From contig JAJYHW010000058.1 of assembly GCA_021784535.1 (NCBI GenBank), positions 1 through 5,631 on the forward strand: a stretch of DNA of 5,631 bases. Reading direction: 5' to 3'. Source of the DNA: a bacterium (GTDB taxonomy: Bacteria > Patescibacteriota > Microgenomatia > Levybacterales > UBA12049). This document shows, in pieces, positions 4,815 to 5,631 of this stretch. The translations under genes and the position numbers were made by a program. How positions within the stretch are numbered: position 1 is the stretch's first letter; each line of letters starts with the position of its first letter. The notes below the pieces were generated by a model. It was not told the DNA's origin, made no database searches, and saw nothing but the letters and a program-made list of their open reading frames with translations.

Positions 4815-5631
4815 ATGATGATAAAAGCATTTCCCGCCTTTATTGCGCTCTATTTTGTTATGGCATTTCCTGTATATGCACAGACAAATACACTGGTCAC
4901 ACAATTTACCAATCAAACACTCCATACACTCATAGTCATAGCATCACTTGTCAGTGTTTTCTTCCTCATTAAAGGAGGATATTCCTATATAACATCAACA
5001 GGAAAACCCGATGCCCTAGAGCATGCAAAAAAGACAATACGAAATGCGCTCATCGGTCTTATTCTCGTAATCTCAGCGGGATTTCTCTCACAATTATTAA
5101 ATAATGCATTTACTACCCCCTCCAGCCCTGCAAGTGTATCACCATTAAAATTACAGCCAATAATACCAGTGAATCCTCCCGGAGGACTTACGCAAGTACT
5201 CCTTGATGCAATTAATGGTTTTATCCAAACAATTGTCCTGTCGGCAACCAAGCCACTTATAGATGGCATTATCAGTCTTTTGACAACCACGCCCGCAGTT
5301 GCATCAAACTCAGTTATCTTTAATTTCTGGTTAACTATGGTTGGTATAGTAGATGCCCTCTATATCCTTCTTATTGCCATATTTGGTTTTCAATTTATGA
5401 GCGCCACAAGTTTTGGATATGATGAAATAGATTTTAAACACATCCTCCCAAAAATAGCAGTGTCATTTCTTGGAGCCAATACCTCAATATTTTTAATTGA
5501 TTGGGTCCTTTCATTATGTAACACCATGGTTAACGCGCTTCTCGCAACAACTGGAGGACTTGATAAAGCCTGGGTACTCAATGCAGGGGATATACTTAAA
5601 ATTGTTGATGGGAATGCAGCTCTTATTACTT
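4815..5631 (+). CDS. Pilin-motif plus VirB6/TrbL-like membrane protein, 3' end missing
   Basis: The frame is open from ATG 4815 (or the next codon, ATG 4818) to the last base, 272 codons without a stop, so the C-terminus lies outside. Residues 1-22 form a signal peptide or first helix ending PVYA. A pilin-like unit follows: helix about 36-55, loop GGYSYITSTGKPDALEHAKK (54-73), helix about 77-97, closely matching the upstream pilin. A Pro-rich linker (about 101-125) leads to a hydrophobic region with probable helices at about 128-160, 168-197 and 211-245, resembling the polytopic VirB6/TrbL channel component of type IV secretion. It starts 14 bases after the pilin stop without a clear Shine-Dalgarno, so translational coupling is likely. 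VirB6-like is inferred from order and topology rather than a diagnostic motif. Confidence 0.8.
   Translation, partial: MMIKAFPAFIALYFVMAFPVYAQTNTLVTQFTNQTLHTLIVIASLVSVFFLIKGGYSYITSTGKPDALEHAKKTIRNALIGLILVISAGFLSQLLNNAFTTPSSPASVSPLKLQPIIPVNPPGGLTQVLLDAINGFIQTIVLSATKPLIDGIISLLTTTPAVASNSVIFNFWLTMVGIVDALYILLIAIFGFQFMSATSFGYDEIDFKHILPKIAVSFLGANTSIFLIDWVLSLCNTMVNALLATTGGLDKAWVLNAGDILKIVDGNAALIT

Noticed and set aside
4985..5290. Minus-strand 101-aa frame
   Set aside because: It is antisense to the continuous membrane-protein frame with strong pilin and membrane features, and has no support of its own.
1..5631. CRISPR array, tRNA or insertion sequence
   Set aside because: Reading through the window showed no regularly spaced repeats, tRNA cloverleaf-like segment, transposase motif or paired terminal inverted repeats.

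Overview
The window is AT-rich bacterial DNA using the standard genetic code (TAA and TGA both end genes, and no in-frame TGA lies inside the conserved genes). The pilin-like proteins at the right end have a style common in small-genome candidate-phyla (Patescibacteria/CPR) bacteria: a signal peptide, then a GG-x-x-YITSSG-x-PE...AKKTI motif between two membrane helices. Assignment to CPR is an inference. It looks like an accessory region: a defence cassette on the left, a stretch of decayed genes in the middle, and the start of a type IV secretion/conjugation operon on the right.

Left (1-1499): the 3' part of a Vsr mismatch endonuclease overlaps by ATGA with a full-length EcoRII-type restriction endonuclease (CCWGG). 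Vsr repairs T:G mismatches left when 5-methylcytosine in CCWGG deaminates, so the pair implies a Dcm/M.EcoRII-type cytosine methyltransferase just upstream, outside the window.

Middle (1500-4125): an unidentified frameshifted gene remnant (1528-1750); an intact small KTSC-domain gene (1818-2030) with its own possible promoter; an OLD/RecF-like AAA ATPase broken into two frames (2036-2506 and 2512-3126), with the break exactly at a T TTT TTA slippery heptamer, probably a second shift near its end, and no TOPRIM domain; an intact unidentified 202-aa gene (3160-3768); and a probable decayed minus-strand coding remnant (3771-about 4040).

Right (4080-5631): a promoter-like site drives a 60-aa charged protein. 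Then come a second good promoter (TTGAAT-17-TATAAT), a strong intrinsic-terminator hairpin, a near-perfect Shine-Dalgarno, a 110-aa VirB2/TrbC-like pilin, and 14 bases later a multi-spanning protein that runs off the window. That last protein repeats the pilin motif near its N-terminus and continues with VirB6/TrbL-like membrane segments. It is open from 4815 to the last base.

No tRNA, rRNA, CRISPR array or recognisable insertion sequence was seen. The most useful leads are the slippery-site ATPase, the hairpin between the pilin promoter and its RBS, the pilin-motif/VirB6-like fusion, and the changed histidine positions in Vsr.
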